A stretch of DNA of 64,000 nucleotides from Roseovarius autotrophicus (GTDB lineage: Bacteria; Pseudomonadota; Alphaproteobacteria; Rhodobacterales; Rhodobacteraceae): positions 227,519-291,518 of the forward strand of contig NZ_JAGQDH010000003.1 of NCBI RefSeq assembly GCF_018069895.1, given 5' to 3'. Below the pieces are notes generated by a model. The model had not been told where the DNA came from. It did not search any database and worked only from the letters and a program-made list of their open reading frames with translations. The translations under genes were made by a program, and so were the position numbers. Positions 49,806 to 59,778 of this stretch are shown one piece after another (within the stretch, counting starts at the first letter, position 1; each line of letters begins with the position of its first letter).

Positions 49806-50927
49806 GTGCAGATTCGTTTCGATCACGGGCCGGAGGGGGTGGCGGCGCTGTTTCAGGGCGCGGCGCGGCTGATCGTGGCTCATGAGGCGGCAGAGGTTGC
49901 ACCCGCGCTGGCCGCACTCGATGCGGCGCGGGCTGATGGCGCCTGGGTTGCGGGCTTTGCCAGCTACGAGATGGGGTTCGCGCTCGAGCCGCGCCTGTTG
50001 CCGCTTATGCCCACGCACCGCCGCCTGCCGCTTTTGCAATTCGGGGTCTACGAGGGACCGCGCGTGGCGGCGGCACTGGCCGCCGGTCCCGCCACACTTG
50101 GCCCGGTCGTGCCGGAATGGAACGCCGCACGCTATGCGCACGCCTTCGCGCGGGTTCATGCGCTGATCGGCGCGGGCGACATCTATCAGGCGAACCTGAC
50201 CTTTCCGTTGTCGCTGCAGGCGTCGGGCACGCCCGAGGCGCTCCATGCCGCTCTCGCCGCGGTGCAGCCGGTGCGCCATGGCGCGCTTGTGACGGCCCCC
50301 GGCCTGCCTGCGATCCTGTCGCGCTCTCCCGAGCTATTCTTTCGCACCGATGCCGAGGACGGGATCGAGACGCGCCCGATGAAGGGCACGCAACCAAGAA
50401 GCGATGACACCGCCGAGGATGCGCGGCGGCGCTTTTTCCTGCAATCAGACGAAAAGAACCGGGCCGAGAACCTGATGATCGTGGACCTTTTGCGCAACGA
50501 TATCAGCCGGGTGAGCGTGCCGGGATCGGTGCGCGTGCCCGAGCTTTTTACCGTCGAGAGCTACGAGACGGTGCATCAGATGACCTCGCGCATCACCGCG
50601 CGGCTCATGCCCGGCGCGGGACTGGCCGCGATCCTTGCGGCGCTTTTCCCCTGTGGCTCGATCACCGGCGCGCCGAAGATCCGGGCGATGGAGATACTGG
50701 CCGGGACCGAGCGCCGTGCCCGCGAGATCTATTGCGGCACAATCGGCTGGGCCGCTCCGGACGGGCGGGCCGAGTTCAGCGTGGCCATCCGCACTCTGAT
50801 GCTGGAGGGGCGGCAGGCGCGGCTCGATGTGGGCGGCGGCGTGGTTCATGACAGCACGGCCGAGGGCGAATACGAGGAGGCGCTGTGGAAGGCGCGGTTT
50901 GCGCGGCTCACCCGGACAACTGCGTGA
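49806..50927 (+). CDS. pabB: Aminodeoxychorismate synthase component I
   Basis: Converts chorismate and ammonia to 4-amino-4-deoxychorismate in folate synthesis. The 373-residue protein of the chorismate-binding family shows AGDIYQANLTFPL, SPELFFR, TRPMKGTQPR, NLMIVDLLRNDISRV, FPCGSITGAPKIRAMEI and the last catalytic stretch CGTIGWAAPDGRAEFSVAIR. I choose GTG 49806, five bases after GGGAG, giving MQIRFDHGPEG; an ATG at 49794 would add four residues and has no ribosome-binding site. The aminotransferase-class-IV gene (pabC) that often follows is missing; cfa comes next on the other strand. Confidence 0.94.
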   Translation: MQIRFDHGPEGVAALFQGAARLIVAHEAAEVAPALAALDAARADGAWVAGFASYEMGFALEPRLLPLMPTHRRLPLLQFGVYEGPRVAAALAAGPATLGPVVPEWNAARYAHAFARVHALIGAGDIYQANLTFPLSLQASGTPEALHAALAAVQPVRHGALVTAPGLPAILSRSPELFFRTDAEDGIETRPMKGTQPRSDDTAEDARRRFFLQSDEKNRAENLMIVDLLRNDISRVSVPGSVRVPELFTVESYETVHQMTSRITARLMPGAGLAAILAALFPCGSITGAPKIRAMEILAGTERRAREIYCGTIGWAAPDGRAEFSVAIRTLMLEGRQARLDVGGGVVHDSTAEGEYEEALWKARFARLTRTTA

Positions 50928-50996
50928 CCGGCCTTTCTGCCACTCGCGGGCCGCTCTCGCAGGGGGGGGCCGGACGGGGCGCGACACGCCTATTGT

Positions 50997-52226
50997 CTAT
51001 TCGGCGGCCCGGTGCAGACCGCCCGCATCCTCGCGGTAGAGATAGTCGCGCGTGAGCGGCACCGCGTCCTGTTTCGGTGTCAACTGGAACTGGAACACCA
51101 CCTGATTGTTGAGCCGGAAGGTCAACTCGCTCGCGACCAGGTAATAACGCCACATCCGGCAGAAACGGTCATCATAAAGCGCGCGGGCCTTGTCGATGCT
51201 GGCCTCGAACCGGCGGCGCCACTCGCGCAGCGTTTCGGCGTAATGCAGCCGCCAGACCTCGACATCGGTGGTCACGAGGTCATGCCGTTCCACCGCCGCC
51301 ACCGTCTCGGACATGGCCGGGCAATAGCCGCCGGGGAAGATGTATTTGAGGATCCACGGGCTTGTCGCGCCCGGCGGCCCGGCGCGTCCGATCGTGTGGA
51401 TGAGCGCGATGCCCTCATTGCCCAGCAGCCGTCGCACCGTGGCGAAATACTGGTCGTAATGCGGCACCCCCACATGTTCGAACATGCCCACAGACACGAT
51501 CCGGTCGAACTTCCCCAGCACGTCGCGGTAGTCCATCAACTCGAACCGTGCCCTGTCCGACAGCCCCGCCTTTTCCGCGCGCATGTTGGCCATGGCGTGC
51601 TGTTCGCGCGAGAGCGTGACGCCCGTGACATCGGCACCGAAATCCCGCGCAAGCATCAGCCCCATGCCGCCCCAGCCGCAGCCGATATCAAGCACGCGCA
51701 TCCCCGGCTCGATCAGCAGCTTGCGCGCGATATGCTGCTTCTTGGCCGCCTGTGCCTTTTCCAGCGTCATGTCGGGGCGCGCGAAATAAGCGCAGGAATA
51801 TTGCCGGTCCTCGTCGAGGAAGAGATCGTAGAGCTCGCCCGAAAGGTCATAGTGATGGGCGACATTCGCTCGTGCGCGCGGCACGGGGTTGAACTGATCC
51901 CACCGCCGTTTGAGCCAGCGCAGCGCCTCGAGCGGACGGCGAAAGGCGGGTTGACCCTGCGCCGCGATATTGGCCATGGCAAGGCTGAGAAAGCCGTAAA
52001 GATCGTCGCCCTCGATGGTGAATGTGCCGTCCATGTATCCTTCGCCCACGCCCATGTCGGGCGACAGCACGATCCGGCGCGGCAGGCTCGGGTCGGTTAT
52101 CGTCACGGAGATTTCCGGGCCCTGTCCGGGGCCGTAGCTGCGCCGCGTCCCGTCAGGAAATGTCACTTGAAGCCGCCCCTGGCGGAAAAAATGGCGCAAC
52201 AGCCTGTCAAGCGCACTGGTCCACAT
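50997..52226 (-). CDS. cfa: Cyclopropane-fatty-acyl-phospholipid synthase family protein
   Basis: Methylates unsaturated phospholipid acyl chains with SAM, a stress adaptation of the membrane. The 409-residue protein has an N-terminal lipid-binding domain (HFFRQGRLQVTFPDG, LSPDMGVGEGYMDGTF), VAHHYDLSGELYDLFLDEDR in parts, the SAM motif VLDIGCGWGGMGLMLA, VTLSREQHAMA, the substrate motif SVGMFEHVG, and the C-terminal region with RMWRYYLVASELTFR. The start at 52226 follows GGAGGTG on the minus strand. A sigma70-like promoter (52325-52352) gives an approximately 95-base leader. Confidence 0.94.
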   Translation of the reverse strand: MWTSALDRLLRHFFRQGRLQVTFPDGTRRSYGPGQGPEISVTITDPSLPRRIVLSPDMGVGEGYMDGTFTIEGDDLYGFLSLAMANIAAQGQPAFRRPLEALRWLKRRWDQFNPVPRARANVAHHYDLSGELYDLFLDEDRQYSCAYFARPDMTLEKAQAAKKQHIARKLLIEPGMRVLDIGCGWGGMGLMLARDFGADVTGVTLSREQHAMANMRAEKAGLSDRARFELMDYRDVLGKFDRIVSVGMFEHVGVPHYDQYFATVRRLLGNEGIALIHTIGRAGPPGATSPWILKYIFPGGYCPAMSETVAAVERHDLVTTDVEVWRLHYAETLREWRRRFEASIDKARALYDDRFCRMWRYYLVASELTFRLNNQVVFQFQLTPKQDAVPLTRDYLYREDAGGLHRAAE

Positions 52227-52324
52227 CGCACACCTCCAATCCTGCGCCCTCTGGCGCTTCTCATCGGCGTTCTGACTCTGTCCCTCGCGTCCGATCTTGC
52301 CGGGCGCGTTGTTTGCTGCCCGAC

Positions 52325-52352
52325 ATCTTAACGAAATTGTCTTTTCTGTAAA
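52325..52352 (-). promoter_or_regulatory. Sigma70-like promoter of cfa
   Basis: Minus strand: TTTACA (52352-52347), 16-base spacer, TAAGAT (52330-52325). -35 matches five of six and -10 four of six consensus bases. The element sits in a short AT-rich island between the divergent cfa and aspS genes. Confidence 0.6.
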
Positions 52353-52384
52353 TGCTGTCGGGCCCGCGCCGCCCCGACCGGCCT

Positions 52385-52413
52385 TGACTTTGCCGCCCGG
52401 CCCATGTGTATCG
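52385..52413 (+). promoter_or_regulatory. Sigma70-like promoter of aspS
   Basis: TTGACT (52385-52390), 17-base spacer, TGTATC (52408-52413), about 55 bases before the aspS start. The -35 is good and the -10 fair. Confidence 0.55.
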
Positions 52414-52467
52414 GCCCGAACCCGAGACAAACCCGAACCGCGCCGTTCCCGGCCCCGGAGAGCCAAA

Positions 52468-54249
52468 ATGCACGCATATCGCAGCCATTCCTGCGCCGAT
52501 CTGAGAAAAACCCATGTCGGAGAGACCGTCCGCCTTGCCGGCTGGGTCCACCGTATCCGCGATCACGGCGGGGTGCTGTTCATCGACCTGCGCGATCACT
52601 ATGGCGTGACACAGGTGCTGTGCGACCCTGACAGCCCGGCTTTTGCCGCCGCCGAGGCCCTGCGCGCCGAATATTGCGTGCGCATCGACGGCACGGTGAA
52701 GGCGCGCGACGCCAGCCTTGTGAACCCCAAGATCCCCACCGGCGAGATTGAGGTCTATATCCGCGGCGTGGAGGTGCTTGGTGCGGCGGCCGAGTTGCCG
52801 CTTCAGGTGTTTGGCGATCAGGAATACCCCGAGGAAACGCGCCTGCGTTACCGTTACCTCGACCTGCGCCGTGAGGTGATGCAGCGCAACATGGTGCTGC
52901 GCTCGGATGTGGTGGCCTCGGTTCGCAAGCGCATGTGGGACAAGGGGTTTCGGGAGTTCCAGACGCCGATCATCACCGCCAGCAGCCCCGAGGGCGCGCG
53001 CGATTTTCTCGTGCCCTCGCGCCTCCATCCGGGCAAGTTCTACGCCCTGCCGCAGGCCCCCCAGCAATTCAAGCAGTTGATCATGGTCTCGGGCTTCGAC
53101 AAGTATTTCCAGATCGCCCCCTGTTTCCGCGACGAAGACCCGCGCGCCGACCGCTCGCCCACCGATTTCTATCAGCTCGACATGGAAATGAGCTTTGTCG
53201 AGCAGCAGGACGTGTTCGACACCGTGGCCCCGGTGATCGCGGGGGTGTTCGAGGAATTCGGCGGCGGCAAGGTGGTTGATGCGCCCGAAACCTGGCCGCA
53301 GATCCCCTATGCCGAGGCGCTGTTGAAATACGGCACCGACAAGCCCGACCTGCGCAATCCGATTGAAATGCAGGACGTGTCCGAGCATTTCCGGGGCAGC
53401 GGGTTTGCGATCTTCGCCAAGCTGCTGGAACAGGACGGCACCGAGGTGCGCGCCATTCCCGCGCCCACGGGTGGCAGCCGCAAGTTCTGCGACCGCATGA
53501 ACGCCTTTGCCCAGAAAGAGGGGCTGCCGGGGATGGGGTATATCTTCTGGCGGGAGGCCGATGGCGCGTTGGAAGCCGCAGGCCCCCTCGCCAAGAATAT
53601 CGGCCCCGAGCGGACCGAGGCGATCCGCCAGCAGCTTGGCCTTGGCGTGGGCGATGCGGCCTTCTTCTTGGGTGGCAAGCCAAGCGCGTTCGAGCGGGTG
53701 GCGGCCAAGGCGCGCACGGTGATTGGCGAGGAGTTGGGCCTGACGGATGAGAACCGCTTTGCCTTTGCCTGGATCGTCGATTTCCCGATGTATGAGGCCG
53801 ATGAGGAGAGCGGCCGCGTGGATTTCTCGCACAATCCGTTTTCCATGCCACAGGGCGGGCGCGCGGCGCTCGACGGCGACCCTCTGGGCGTGCTGGGCTA
53901 TCAGTATGACCTTGCCTGCAACGGCTATGAACTGGTCTCGGGCGCGATCCGCAACCATCGCCCCGAGATCATGTTCAAGGCGTTTGAATTGGCGGGCTAT
54001 GGCGAGGAAGAGGTGCGCAAGCGCTTTGGCGGCATGGTCGGCGCCTTCCAGTATGGCGCGCCGCCCCATGGTGGCTGTGCGGCGGGGATCGACCGGATCG
54101 TGATGTTGCTCGCGGGCACGTCCAATATCCGCGAGGTCATCATGTTCCCGATGAACCAGCGCGCCGAGGATCTGATGATGAACGCGCCTTCCGATCCCAC
54201 GTCCGAGCAACTCATGGAGCTTGGGCTGCGGGTGCTGCCCCGCGAGTGA
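52468..54249 (+). CDS. aspS: Aspartyl-tRNA synthetase
   Basis: A class II synthetase of the bacterial type. The 593-residue protein has an N-terminal OB-fold ([18 protein letters not shown]), catalytic motif 2 [20 protein letters not shown], the bacterial GAD insertion (about residues 280-420), and motif 3 [19 protein letters not shown] split at GIDR. The start at 52468 (MHAYRSHSC) is the canonical N-terminus. Whether it is discriminating cannot be judged from sequence alone. It has its own promoter, divergent from cfa. Confidence 0.98.
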   Translation: MHAYRSHSCADLRKTHVGETVRLAGWVHRIRDHGGVLFIDLRDHYGVTQVLCDPDSPAFAAAEALRAEYCVRIDGTVKARDASLVNPKIPTGEIEVYIRGVEVLGAAAELPLQVFGDQEYPEETRLRYRYLDLRREVMQRNMVLRSDVVASVRKRMWDKGFREFQTPIITASSPEGARDFLVPSRLHPGKFYALPQAPQQFKQLIMVSGFDKYFQIAPCFRDEDPRADRSPTDFYQLDMEMSFVEQQDVFDTVAPVIAGVFEEFGGGKVVDAPETWPQIPYAEALLKYGTDKPDLRNPIEMQDVSEHFRGSGFAIFAKLLEQDGTEVRAIPAPTGGSRKFCDRMNAFAQKEGLPGMGYIFWREADGALEAAGPLAKNIGPERTEAIRQQLGLGVGDAAFFLGGKPSAFERVAAKARTVIGEELGLTDENRFAFAWIVDFPMYEADEESGRVDFSHNPFSMPQGGRAALDGDPLGVLGYQYDLACNGYELVSGAIRNHRPEIMFKAFELAGYGEEEVRKRFGGMVGAFQYGAPPHGGCAAGIDRIVMLLAGTSNIREVIMFPMNQRAEDLMMNAPSDPTSEQLMELGLRVLPRE

Positions 54250-54253
54250 GCGC

Positions 54254-54955
54254 TCAGATCGCCACCGGTTCGGCCAGCCGCGCCTCTATCAGGCCCATGA
54301 CATGCGCCAGCCCCGCCTCGGCCCCTTGGCCGGCCAGAGCGTTGGCGGCGCGCGCCAGCACGGGATCAAGTGCCGTCCGTGCCACGCCGGAGAGGAATTG
54401 CGCCGCATAGGCCATCACCGCCGCGTCGTGGCTGGTCGCCAGAAGATTGCGGATATGCTCCAGATCGTCGCGATAGGCGAGCGGATCGGGCGAAATCTGC
54501 GCCTCTGGCAGCGCGTATAGGCCCACCGGGCAGCGGTCAGGCGGCAGGTGGCGCAGCATCGCCTGCTGGAAATCCGCAAGCCCAGCCAGCGGCTTGCTCA
54601 GGAACCCGTCCGCGCCCGCGCGGCGCGCCGCACCCTCAAGTCCCGCATCGCCGCTCATTGCGAGGATCACCCCGATGCGCGGGTACGCGGCGTTCAGGGC
54701 CTCGATCAGATCGAGGCCCGAGCCATCCGGCAGCCCCGGATCGACGATCATCACCGAGGGGCGGTAGACCTGCAAATGCCGCCGCGCCGCGCGCAGGCTG
54801 TCTGCGCGGCGCAGGCGCGCGCCGCTGCGCAGGCACATCAGGCGCAGCATCTCGGAGGCAAAGCGGCTGTCCTCCACCAGAAGCACCGTCAGCCCGAGGA
54901 GGGGACGGGAGGGCGAGGCTGCGCGCGGGTGGACAAGCGTTTCAGGCTCGGTCAT
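54254..54955 (-). CDS. Orphan response-regulator receiver protein
   Basis: A 233-residue protein. Residues about 21-140 form a receiver domain with acidic pair Glu28-Asp29 (LLVEDS), phospho-acceptor Asp72 (VMIVDPGLPDGSG), Ser101 (LAMSGD) and Lys121 (FLSKPLAG). The remaining 90 residues are helical (HDAAVMAYAAQFLSGVARTA) with no DNA-binding or enzymatic domain I can name, possibly a Hpt-like or protein-binding helical bundle. No histidine kinase is adjacent. It converges on aspS with four bases between stops. Confidence 0.85.
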   Translation of the reverse strand: MTEPETLVHPRAASPSRPLLGLTVLLVEDSRFASEMLRLMCLRSGARLRRADSLRAARRHLQVYRPSVMIVDPGLPDGSGLDLIEALNAAYPRIGVILAMSGDAGLEGAARRAGADGFLSKPLAGLADFQQAMLRHLPPDRCPVGLYALPEAQISPDPLAYRDDLEHIRNLLATSHDAAVMAYAAQFLSGVARTALDPVLARAANALAGQGAEAGLAHVMGLIEARLAEPVAI

Positions 54956-55102
54956 CGCGGGGCTCCTTCTTCACTTGGAATGCGCCCAGATTGCCGCGCC
55001 ATGATGAACGCCCGGTTAATGGCTGGATGCGTCCCCCTGTCGCTTGCCTCGGTCCCGCATAGCCCCCATAACGTGCCCGAAACCGCAGGAAAGGACCGCC
55101 CC

Positions 55103-55506
<404 letters not shown>

Positions 55507-55507
<1 letters not shown>

Positions 55508-55785
55508 TGGGCATCACCTCGGCCATCGTGCTCTATGTGGTGATCTGGTTCATGACCTTCTTTGTCGTGCTGCCGATCCGTATCCAGACGCAGGGCGATC
55601 TCGGGCAGATTGTGCCCGGCACGCAGGCAGGCGCGCCGGAGCATCATCATCTCAGGAAAAAGGCCTGGATCACCACCGGCATCGCTGCCGTTCTCTGGGC
55701 CATTGTGGCGTGGGTCATGTTCTCGGGGATGGTCACGATTCGCGATCTGGACATGTTCAACCGGATGGGGCCCGCCGCCGGATAG
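55507..55785 (+). CDS. DUF1467 membrane protein
   Basis: A 92-residue protein with two membrane helices (about residues 4-23 and 55-77). The DUF1467 signature is FVVLPIRIQTQGDLG, followed by PGTQAGAPEHHHLRKKAWIT. The function is unknown. Translational coupling to mce (TGATG) suggests a shared physiological setting. Its last 29 bases overlap the 3' end of the EI24 gene on the other strand. Confidence 0.92.
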
Positions 55786-56458
55786 CGTGGTAGATATGGG
55801 TGAAGGTCGCGGCCCCCAGCACCGGGACAACCAGATTCACCATCGGCACCGAGAGCGGTATGGCCATGAGCACCCCCGCCGCCCAGATGGTCAGGCGGTG
55901 TTTGCGGCGCAGAAGCCGCGCCCCCTCGCGCCCCTCGCGGCGCATGGCGGCGAGCTGAAAATACTCCATCCCCAGCAGATAGCCGTTCAAACCCCAGAAG
56001 ATGAAGAGCGCAAACGGCGTGAAGATCGCGTAGAGAATCAGCGCCAGTAGGTTCGCGCCGATAATGACACCAAGGAAATTCACCGTGTCCCTGAGCGCCT
56101 CGCCAAAGGGCACGGCGGGGGCGGGGGGCAGGCCGGGGTAGTGGCGATCCTCCACCGCCTGCGCCACTTCGTCGAGGAAAAGCGAGGTGATCGCCGAGGC
56201 GACCGGCACCAGCAGGAAGACCGAGAGCGCGATCATCAGGGCGAGGGAGCCGAAGCTGAGCAGATCGCCGACCCAGGTCACTTCGCCGAGGATCGGCAGC
56301 ACGGTCGTGTCGCCAACCATTGTCTGGATCAGCCAGAGCACCAACGCGTAAACCGCCACCAGCAGCGCGAGTGTCAGTGCGACCCCCAGAAACAGCACCT
56401 TGCGAAAGCGCCGATCGCCGATCTGGCCGAGCGTCCTGAGAAAGGCCGAAAGGATCAT
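55757..56458 (-). CDS. EI24 / CysZ-like membrane protein
   Basis: A 233-residue inner-membrane protein with four to six hydrophobic helices. It fits the EI24 family (bacterial CysZ is a sulfate uptake protein): the N-terminus FRKVLFLGVALTLALL, the amphipathic SLFLDEVAQAVEDRHYPGLP, the central ALRDTVNFLGVIIGANLLAL, and NGYLLGMEYFQLAAMRR. No cys genes are near, so sulfate transport is not claimed. It is coupled by ATGA to the preceding nitroreductase gene. Confidence 0.87.
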   Translation of the reverse strand: MILSAFLRTLGQIGDRRFRKVLFLGVALTLALLVAVYALVLWLIQTMVGDTTVLPILGEVTWVGDLLSFGSLALMIALSVFLLVPVASAITSLFLDEVAQAVEDRHYPGLPPAPAVPFGEALRDTVNFLGVIIGANLLALILYAIFTPFALFIFWGLNGYLLGMEYFQLAAMRREGREGARLLRRKHRLTIWAAGVLMAIPLSVPMVNLVVPVLGAATFTHIYHAIRRRAPSG

Positions 56459-57033
56459 CCCGCCATCCAGGTGATCACGGCCTCGGGGTTGGGTCGGGGG
56501 CGTTCGGGGGGGGCGGCGGTCTCGGTGCCGACATGGATGAAGCCGGCGATGGATTCGCTCGGTGCCAGTCCCAGCGCCGCCTCGGCAAAGCCCCGGTCAT
56601 GGCTTGCCCAGCCCGTCAGCCAGTTCGCCCCCCAGCCTGCCGCCAGCGCCGCGCTCAGCAGGCCATAGGCCACGCAAGCGGCCGAATAAGTCTGTTCTAT
56701 CAAGGGGATTTTCTCGGACGGCTTCGGCGCGGCGATCACCGCCACGGCAAGATGCGCGTCGGCGAATTGCGCCTGCTGCTTGGCGATATCCTCGGAGACG
56801 CGCCCCAGCCGCGCACCCGTCTCGGGCACCAGCGCTGCCAGCCGCAAGAGCGCGGCGCGCTCCAGCACGATCAGCCGCCACGGCTCCAGCTTGCCGTGGT
56901 CGGGCACGCGCAGCGCGGATATGAGAAGCGGCATGAGCGCCGTACGGTCTGGCACCGGCAGCCCGAGCGTCTTGGCCGGGCGCGAGCGGCGTGTTTGCAG
57001 AAATGTCAGCGCGGCGGGGTTGGGATCAGGCAT
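56455..57033 (-). CDS. Nitroreductase family protein
   Basis: An FMN-dependent NAD(P)H oxidoreductase with unknown natural substrate. The 192-residue protein has LTFLQTRRSRPAKTLG (FMN-binding RRS), PDHGKLEPWRLIVLE (typical PxxxxxxPW), and GWGANWLTGWASHDRGFAEA. It resembles the short YdjA/TdsD-like subgroup. The start at 57033 (MPDPNPAALTF) is favoured. It overlaps the EI24 gene by four bases. Confidence 0.92.
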   Translation of the reverse strand: MPDPNPAALTFLQTRRSRPAKTLGLPVPDRTALMPLLISALRVPDHGKLEPWRLIVLERAALLRLAALVPETGARLGRVSEDIAKQQAQFADAHLAVAVIAAPKPSEKIPLIEQTYSAACVAYGLLSAALAAGWGANWLTGWASHDRGFAEAALGLAPSESIAGFIHVGTETAAPPERPRPNPEAVITWMAG

Positions 57034-57102
57034 CGGGTCTCTCGCATCTGTTGCGTCTCCCATGTCGGCAACCGCGCGCTCGGGGTCAAGCCCCGGTATG
57101 GA

Positions 57103-57576
57103 TTACATCCACCAGCGCGGACGGTCGTGACGGGCAAGCCAGCCGCCGACGCTGAAATGGTCGCGCCGGATGAGCAGCACAAGCGCGATGAAGGCCCCCA
57201 GAACCGCGAGGTCGATGACCTGATTGCGGTTCACCGGAAAGCCGCGATCATTGAGTGCGAAGGGATCCAAAAATCCTTCCCACCGGCGGGTGATGGTGAA
57301 AAAATGCATCAAAAGCAAGCTGCCATAGCTGAAACAACGCAGCACCCCGAGCGCCGCGAGCACACAGAACGCGATCTGCACGCCGCCCATGGCGTAGACC
57401 TGGCCGAGGCTCACATCGACCCCGTCGATATGCCGCGCGAGGCTTTGGTATTGTTTTGGCGTGATGATCTTGTGTGCGGCCCAGAGGAAGATGAACCACG
57501 CCAGCCCCAGCCGCAGGATCAAGAGCGCCAGACCGTCGAGCCGGTCCTGCGGAGTAAGAAGAATGCGCCCGTCCAT
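57103..57576 (-). CDS. DoxX-like integral membrane protein
   Basis: A 157-residue protein with four predicted helices: LALLILRLGLAWFIFLWA, the VYAMGGVQIAFCVLAALGVL region, YGSLLLMHFFTIT, and VIDLAVLGAFIALVLLI. The layout and the conserved polar AAHKII after helix 1 resemble the DoxX/DoxD superfamily, but the match is loose. The start at 57576 (MDGRILLTPQDR) gives a short cytoplasmic N-terminus. It is a single gene, divergent from the sulfurtransferase. Confidence 0.7.
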   Translation of the reverse strand: MDGRILLTPQDRLDGLALLILRLGLAWFIFLWAAHKIITPKQYQSLARHIDGVDVSLGQVYAMGGVQIAFCVLAALGVLRCFSYGSLLLMHFFTITRRWEGFLDPFALNDRGFPVNRNQVIDLAVLGAFIALVLLIRRDHFSVGGWLARHDRPRWWM

Positions 57577-57733
57577 CGGCCTGCCCTTTCTTTCCTTGCC
57601 CGAACAATGCCTATCCGCGCCCTCACCCTGCGGCAAATCACAGCCCGGCGAGGGATGTGACAGGGGCGGACGGCCTTGCCCTTTTGACGCGCCGATTGTA
57701 GGCAGACAGAGGTTCATTTTCCGGGGGGTTCCG

Positions 57734-58588
57734 ATGTCCGACGATCCCAAGACGCTTGTTTCGACCGAGTGGCTTGCCGCCCACCTGAAGGATCCCGATC
57801 TGCGGGTTCTCGATGGCACGACCTTTCTGCCCGGCTCGGGCCGCGATGCGCGGGCCGAATACGAGGCGGCGCATATTCCCGGCGCGCGATTCTTCGATAT
57901 CGAAGATATCAGCGACGCGCGCTCGACCCTGCCGCACATGGTGCCGCCGGTCGAGAAATTCATGTCGCGCCTGCGCGCCATGGGTGTGGGCGACGGGCAT
58001 CAGGTGGTGGTCTATGACACGCATGGCCTTTTCTCGGCGGCGCGCGTGTGGTGGCTTTTCCGGCTGATGGGGCAGGAGAACGTGGCCGTGCTCGACGGGG
58101 GCTTTCCGAAATGGCAGGCCGAGGGGCGCGAGATCGAGGACATGCCCCCGATCGTGCGCGACCGGCACATGACGGTGCGGCGGCAGAACCACCTGGTGCG
58201 CGACGTCACACAGGTCTCGGCGGCTGCCAAGCTGGGCGATCACGAGATCATCGACGCGCGCGCGCCCGCCCGCTTTCGTGGCGAGGAGCCCGAACCGCGG
58301 CCCGGCCTGCGCTCGGGCCATGTTCCGGGGGCGAAGAACGTGCCCTTCATGACCCTGCTCAACCCTGACAAGACGATGAAGGATGCGGACGGGCTGCGCG
58401 CGGCCTTTGCGGCGGCGGGGGTGGACCTGAGCAAGCCCGCGATTACCACCTGCGGCTCGGGGTTGACGGCGTCGGTCATCAACCTGGCGCTGGAGCGGAT
58501 CGGCAAGACCGACCACGCGCTTTATGACGGATCATGGGCGGAATGGGGGGCCTTTCCCACCCTGCCCGTCGCCACTGGAGAGGCATGA
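57734..58588 (+). CDS. sseA: Thiosulfate/3-mercaptopyruvate sulfurtransferase
   Basis: Transfers sulfane sulfur from 3-mercaptopyruvate (or thiosulfate) to thiol acceptors. The 284-residue protein has two rhodanese domains: the inactive first (STEWLAAHLKDPDLRVLDGT, HIPGARFFDIEDISDA) and the active second, with nucleophile Cys240 in CGSGLTAS, the mercaptopyruvate-type loop. The start at 57734 fits the family. Its TGA shares a base with the next ATG (TGATG), so it is coupled to the aminotransferase gene, consistent with joint cysteine/aromatic transamination chemistry. Confidence 0.94.
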   Translation: MSDDPKTLVSTEWLAAHLKDPDLRVLDGTTFLPGSGRDARAEYEAAHIPGARFFDIEDISDARSTLPHMVPPVEKFMSRLRAMGVGDGHQVVVYDTHGLFSAARVWWLFRLMGQENVAVLDGGFPKWQAEGREIEDMPPIVRDRHMTVRRQNHLVRDVTQVSAAAKLGDHEIIDARAPARFRGEEPEPRPGLRSGHVPGAKNVPFMTLLNPDKTMKDADGLRAAFAAAGVDLSKPAITTCGSGLTASVINLALERIGKTDHALYDGSWAEWGAFPTLPVATGEA

Positions 58589-59772
58589 TGTTCGAGCAAT
58601 TGAAGGAAAAACCCGCCGACAAGATTTTGGCATTGGGGCAAGCCTATCGCGAGGATCCGCGCGCGCAGAAGATCGACCTTGGCGTGGGCGTCTACAAGAC
58701 CCCCGAGGGCGTGACACCGGTGATGCGCGCGGTCAAGGCCGCCGAGAAACAGCTCTGGGAGGTCGAGACCACCAAGGCCTATACCGCGCTTGCCGGCGAT
58801 CCGGCCTTTGCCGATGCCATGATCGGGCTGGTTCTGGGCAAGGCGGTCACGCGCGATCAGGTCGCGGCGATTGCGACGCCGGGCGGCACGGGTGCTGTGC
58901 GGCAGGCGTTTGACCTTATCAAGATGGTCAATCCGGGCGCGCGCGTCTTTGTCTCTGATCCGACATGGCCCAACCACCTGAGCATTCTTGCGCATATGGG
59001 CATCGAGGTGGTGATGTATCGCTATTTCGACCCCGAGACCGTGGGTGTCGATTTCGCGGGGATGATGGCCGATCTTGAGGGCTTGCGCGCGGGTGATGTG
59101 GTGCTGCTGCATGGCTGCTGTCACAACCCGACGGGGGCCAATCTCAACCTGACCGAATGGCGCGCGGTGGTGGAGTTGCTCAATGCCAAGGGCGCGCTGC
59201 CGATGATCGACATCGCCTATCAGGGCTTTGGCGACGGATTGGACGAGGACGCGGCGGCGGTGCGATATGTGGCCGCGAATTGCCCCGAGGTGTTGATCGC
59301 CGCGAGCTGTTCCAAGAATTTCGGCATCTACCGAGAGCGCGCGGGCATCCTGATGGCCGTGGTGCAGGATCGGGGCCTTCACAAGGTCACGCAGGGCAAT
59401 CTGGCCTATCTCAACCGTCAGAACTATTCCTTTCCGCCCGACCATGGCACGCGGCTGGTGAGCATGGTGCTGGGGGATGACGCCTTGCGCGCGGACTGGA
59501 AGGCCGAGCTTGAGGAGGTGCGGCTGGGGATGCTCAGGCTGCGCGAGCAACTGGCAAGCGAATTGCAGCGGCTTTCTGGCTCGGACCGCTTCGGATTCAT
59601 CGCGCAGCATCGCGGCATGTTCTCGCGGCTGGGGGCGACGCCCGAACAGGTGGCGCGGATGCGCGAGGACCACGCGATCTACATGATCGGGGACAGCCGG
59701 ATCAACATTGCCGGGCTGAATGCCGCGACCGTGCCGGTGCTGGCAAAAGCCATGATCGAGACCGGGGTGTGA
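58588..59772 (+). CDS. tyrB: Aromatic amino acid / aspartate aminotransferase
   Basis: A class I PLP enzyme that transaminates aromatic amino acids and aspartate. The 394-residue protein has DLGVGVYKTPEGVTPVMRAV, the substrate region CCHNPTGANL, IDIAYQGFGDGLDEDA, and the PLP lysine Lys243 in ASCSKNFGIYRERAG. The final RINIAGLNAATVPVLAKAM carries the conserved Arg-bearing region. The start at 58588 was chosen over the ATG three bases before because it begins right at the sseA stop; both are possible. It is followed by a strong bidirectional terminator. Confidence 0.93.
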   Translation: MFEQLKEKPADKILALGQAYREDPRAQKIDLGVGVYKTPEGVTPVMRAVKAAEKQLWEVETTKAYTALAGDPAFADAMIGLVLGKAVTRDQVAAIATPGGTGAVRQAFDLIKMVNPGARVFVSDPTWPNHLSILAHMGIEVVMYRYFDPETVGVDFAGMMADLEGLRAGDVVLLHGCCHNPTGANLNLTEWRAVVELLNAKGALPMIDIAYQGFGDGLDEDAAAVRYVAANCPEVLIAASCSKNFGIYRERAGILMAVVQDRGLHKVTQGNLAYLNRQNYSFPPDHGTRLVSMVLGDDALRADWKAELEEVRLGMLRLREQLASELQRLSGSDRFGFIAQHRGMFSRLGATPEQVARMREDHAIYMIGDSRINIAGLNAATVPVLAKAMIETGV

Positions 59773-59778
59773 TGGCAA

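Noticed and set aside
52325..52360. RpoE (TGATC-N18-TAAGA) promoter for cfa
   Set aside because: TAAGA is present, but the -35 position reads ATTTA instead of TGATC. The sigma70 pair fits better.
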